From NCBI GenBank assembly GCA_937859855.1, contig CALMAR010000065.1, forward strand, positions 5,016-11,546: a stretch of DNA of 6,531 bases. Direction: 5' to 3'. The notes under the pieces are model-generated. The model searched no databases. It was not told the DNA's origin and saw nothing but the letters and a program-made list of their open reading frames with translations. Source of the stretch: an uncultured Kineosporia sp. (GTDB lineage: Bacteria; Actinomycetota; Actinomycetes; Actinomycetales; Kineosporiaceae). A program made the translations under genes and the position numbers. Positions 5,135 to 6,531 of the stretch are shown here, one piece after another (position 1 is the stretch's first letter; every line of letters starts with the position of its first letter).

Positions 5135-5734
5135 GTGACTTCTCTGGTCGAGCGACCCGGCGTCGCCGTGCCCCGGCCCGGCCGGTTTGCGGCAATGGTC
5201 GTGGTCAACAGTCCCGCCGTCCGGGAGACGGTGGCCCACACCCTCCGGGCGATGGGAGCCCGGCACGTCCTCGAGATCGGTTCGGTGGCCGAGGCCCGGG
5301 TGCGCGCGGCCGCCGGCATCGCCGATCTGGTGGTGGCCGAGGCGGGCCTGCCGGACGGATCGGGCATTTCACTGATTCGCGAGCTGAAGGCGGCGGGTTG
5401 GCAACGCGGCATGGTGGTCGCTACCAGCGACGACCCGTACAGCGTGCGAGCGGCGGTCGCAGCGGGCATCCGCTGCTATGTGGTGTCGGCCAGCGGCGGC
5501 ACGGCCAGTCGTCCGATCACCGATCGGGGCGAAGGTGTCGATTCGCTATCCGCCCGCGAGATCCAGGTGCTGCAACTGGTCGCGGAGGGCAAGTCGAACA
5601 AGGACATCGGGGGGGCTCTGGGTCTGTCCGCGCTGACCGTGAAGAGTCACCTGGCCCGGATTGCGCGCAAGTTGGGTACCGGTGACCGGGCCGAGATGGT
5701 GGCCACGTCGCTGCGCTCCGGAGTCATCGCCTGA
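5135..5734 (+). CDS. Orphan LuxR-family regulator with degenerate receiver domain
   Basis: A 199-residue protein with a response-regulator-like N-terminal half and a C-terminal LuxR/NarL helix-turn-helix domain (about 135-199: LSAREIQVLQLVAEGKSNKDIG, then LSALTVKSHLARIARKLG and DRAEMV). The receiver-like part has lost its phosphorylation chemistry. The acidic pair after the first strand is Asn25-Ser26 (VVVNSPAVRE), the phosphoacceptor position is Glu69 (DLVVAEAGLPDGSG), and the conserved Lys is Ser118 (GIRCYVVSAS), while Thr97 is kept. It should therefore work without a kinase, and no kinase gene is nearby. The start is GTG 5135 with GGAGG 7 nt upstream; an in-frame ATG at 5039 would begin inside the repeat array. 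It diverges from the clpP operon and shares the repeat-rich spacer. Its targets are unknown; it could be controlled by, or act on, the clpP promoter region. Confidence 0.88.
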   Translation: MTSLVERPGVAVPRPGRFAAMVVVNSPAVRETVAHTLRAMGARHVLEIGSVAEARVRAAAGIADLVVAEAGLPDGSGISLIRELKAAGWQRGMVVATSDDPYSVRAAVAAGIRCYVVSASGGTASRPITDRGEGVDSLSAREIQVLQLVAEGKSNKDIGGALGLSALTVKSHLARIARKLGTGDRAEMVATSLRSGVIA

Positions 5735-5790
5735 GCGCCGCGCACCTCTCCATCATCTTCGCCATCCTCAGCCTCAGCACGCGAATGCGT

Positions 5791-5801
5791 CACCATTGGT
5801 G
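5791..5801 (+). promoter_or_regulatory. Small palindrome upstream of the RNase D gene
   Basis: CACCA-T-TGGTG is an 11-bp dyad with one central base. It lies 24-34 bp before the proposed transcription start at 5825, about where a -35 element or operator would be. The rest of the 90-bp gap after the LuxR-type gene is pyrimidine-rich and shows no clear terminator. Confidence 0.25.
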
Positions 5802-5811
5802 GCCAGCAGGC

Positions 5812-5817
5812 TACGGT
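5812..5817 (+). promoter_or_regulatory. Candidate -10 element of a leaderless RNase D promoter
   Basis: TACGGT fits TANNNT and is separated by 7 nt from the GTG at 5825, so the message could begin at the start codon. No Shine-Dalgarno sequence precedes that GTG, which supports a leaderless reading. No recognisable -35 was found. Confidence 0.4.
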
Positions 5818-5824
5818 GTGGTTT

Positions 5825-6531
5825 GTGCCGGTTGACGACGGGAGCGCTCGCCCGGGCGCGGCACCGGAGCCAGAGTCAGACCCGGATGCCGGCGCGGCGC
5901 CCGACGAGCAGCCGCCCGATGATGTCATCCCCCTGCAACAGCCGCGGGACGGCGTCCCTGCGGTCATCGACGACCAGCAGTCGCTCAGCGACTACATGGC
6001 CAAACTGGTCACCGGCAGCGGTCCGATCGCGGTGGATGCTGAACGAGCATCCGGGCACCGCTACGGCCAGCGGGCGTTCCTGGTCCAGATTCGCCGCGAC
6101 GGCGCATCCACGGCGCTGATCGACCCGGTCGCCCTGCCCGACCTGAGCGGACTGGGCGCGGCGATGGCCCAAGCCGAGTGGGTCGTGCACGCGGCCTCCC
6201 AGGATCTGCCCTGCCTGAGCGAGCTGGGCCTGCGGCCGAGCTTGCTGTTCGACACCGAACTGGGCGGCCGGCTGGCCGGTTTCCCCCGGGTCGGCGTGGC
6301 TGCCATGACCCAGGAGCTGCTCGGCCTGGGCCTGGCCAAAGAGCATTCCGCGGTTGACTGGTCGACCAGGCCACTGCCCGAACCCTGGCTGCGCTACGCC
6401 GCGCTGGACGTCGAGGTGCTGGCCGAACTGCGGGACGCCGTCGCGGCTGAGCTGACCCGGCAGGGCAAGCTGGAGTGGGCGATGGAGGAATTCGCCGCCC
6501 GCCACGAGATCGACCTCGCCGAGTCCTACGC
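5825..6531 (+). CDS. rnd: Ribonuclease D (3'-5' exonuclease), 5' part only
   Basis: The first 235 residues of an RNase D-type exonuclease that trims 3' ends of structured RNAs such as tRNA precursors; the frame is open at the window end. All four DEDDy catalytic acids and the tyrosine are present: Asp71 and Glu73 in IAVDAERASG (Exo I), Asp127 in VVHAASQDLPCL (Exo II), Tyr191 and Asp195 in RYAALDVEVL (Exo III). The missing part should carry the HRDC nucleic-acid-binding domain. Residues 1-40 are a Pro/Asp/Glu/Ala-rich, probably disordered extension, common in actinobacterial members. GTG 5825 is chosen because a -10-like TACGGT sits 7 nt upstream; GTG 5816 is an in-frame alternative three codons earlier. 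The gene follows the LuxR-type gene by 90 bp on the same strand and probably has its own promoter. Confidence 0.92.
   Translation, partial: MPVDDGSARPGAAPEPESDPDAGAAPDEQPPDDVIPLQQPRDGVPAVIDDQQSLSDYMAKLVTGSGPIAVDAERASGHRYGQRAFLVQIRRDGASTALIDPVALPDLSGLGAAMAQAEWVVHAASQDLPCLSELGLRPSLLFDTELGGRLAGFPRVGVAAMTQELLGLGLAKEHSAVDWSTRPLPEPWLRYAALDVEVLAELRDAVAAELTRQGKLEWAMEEFAARHEIDLAESY

Noticed and set aside
4932..5195. An 88-residue N-terminal extension of the first ClpP
   Set aside because: It would translate the operator palindromes and tandem repeats, shows no ClpP or signal sequence, and the ClpP fold begins right after the ATG at 4929-4931.
5661..6119. A + strand open frame across the RNase D start
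   Set aside because: It overlaps the end of the LuxR-type gene and the RNase D frame out of phase. The RNase D frame, open to the window end, carries the catalytic motifs.

Overview
The window is a GC-rich, gene-dense bacterial segment whose gene families (DUF3000, DUF4349, a ClgR/PopR-type regulator, paired clpP genes, an actinobacterial-type RNase D) point to Actinomycetota. The frequent GTG starts and possible leaderless promoters agree. I cannot assign a genus. Eight genes are visible, two of them cut by the window edges.

Layout. At the left edge is the 3' end of a DUF4349 membrane-anchored protein (+). It converges on hemE (uroporphyrinogen decarboxylase, -), and the two stop codons overlap in one CTAG. 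hemE diverges from a DUF3000 gene (+), which is followed by a small XRE-type regulator of the ClgR/PopR family (+). That regulator converges on a three-gene minus-strand operon read from right to left: a ClpP1-like peptidase, a second ClpP peptidase 3 nt later, and a class I SAM-dependent methyltransferase. A 203-bp divergent spacer with tandem palindromes and 23-24 bp repeats separates this operon from an orphan LuxR-type regulator (+). A second + gene then begins, an RNase D exonuclease truncated by the window end.

How the genes may work together. The regulator, the two ClpPs and the methyltransferase look like a self-contained protease module. The regulator belongs to the family whose known members activate clpP operons, and it ends in Ala-Ala, the kind of C-terminus that Clp proteases recognise on PopR. 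The clpP promoter region carries tandem near-palindromes with TCTGC/GCAGA half-sites where an activator would be expected. The simplest model is a feedback loop: when housekeeping Clp activity is low the regulator accumulates and switches on this second ClpP pair. The methyltransferase at the end of the operon is the part of the module with no obvious role. The flanking genes (hemE, DUF3000, LuxR-type regulator, RNase D) look like a conserved actinobacterial neighbourhood into which the module may have been inserted. That is inference from remembered gene order, not shown by this sequence alone.

No tRNA, rRNA, CRISPR array, insertion sequence or phage gene is visible, and no gene-free stretch exceeds about 200 bp.
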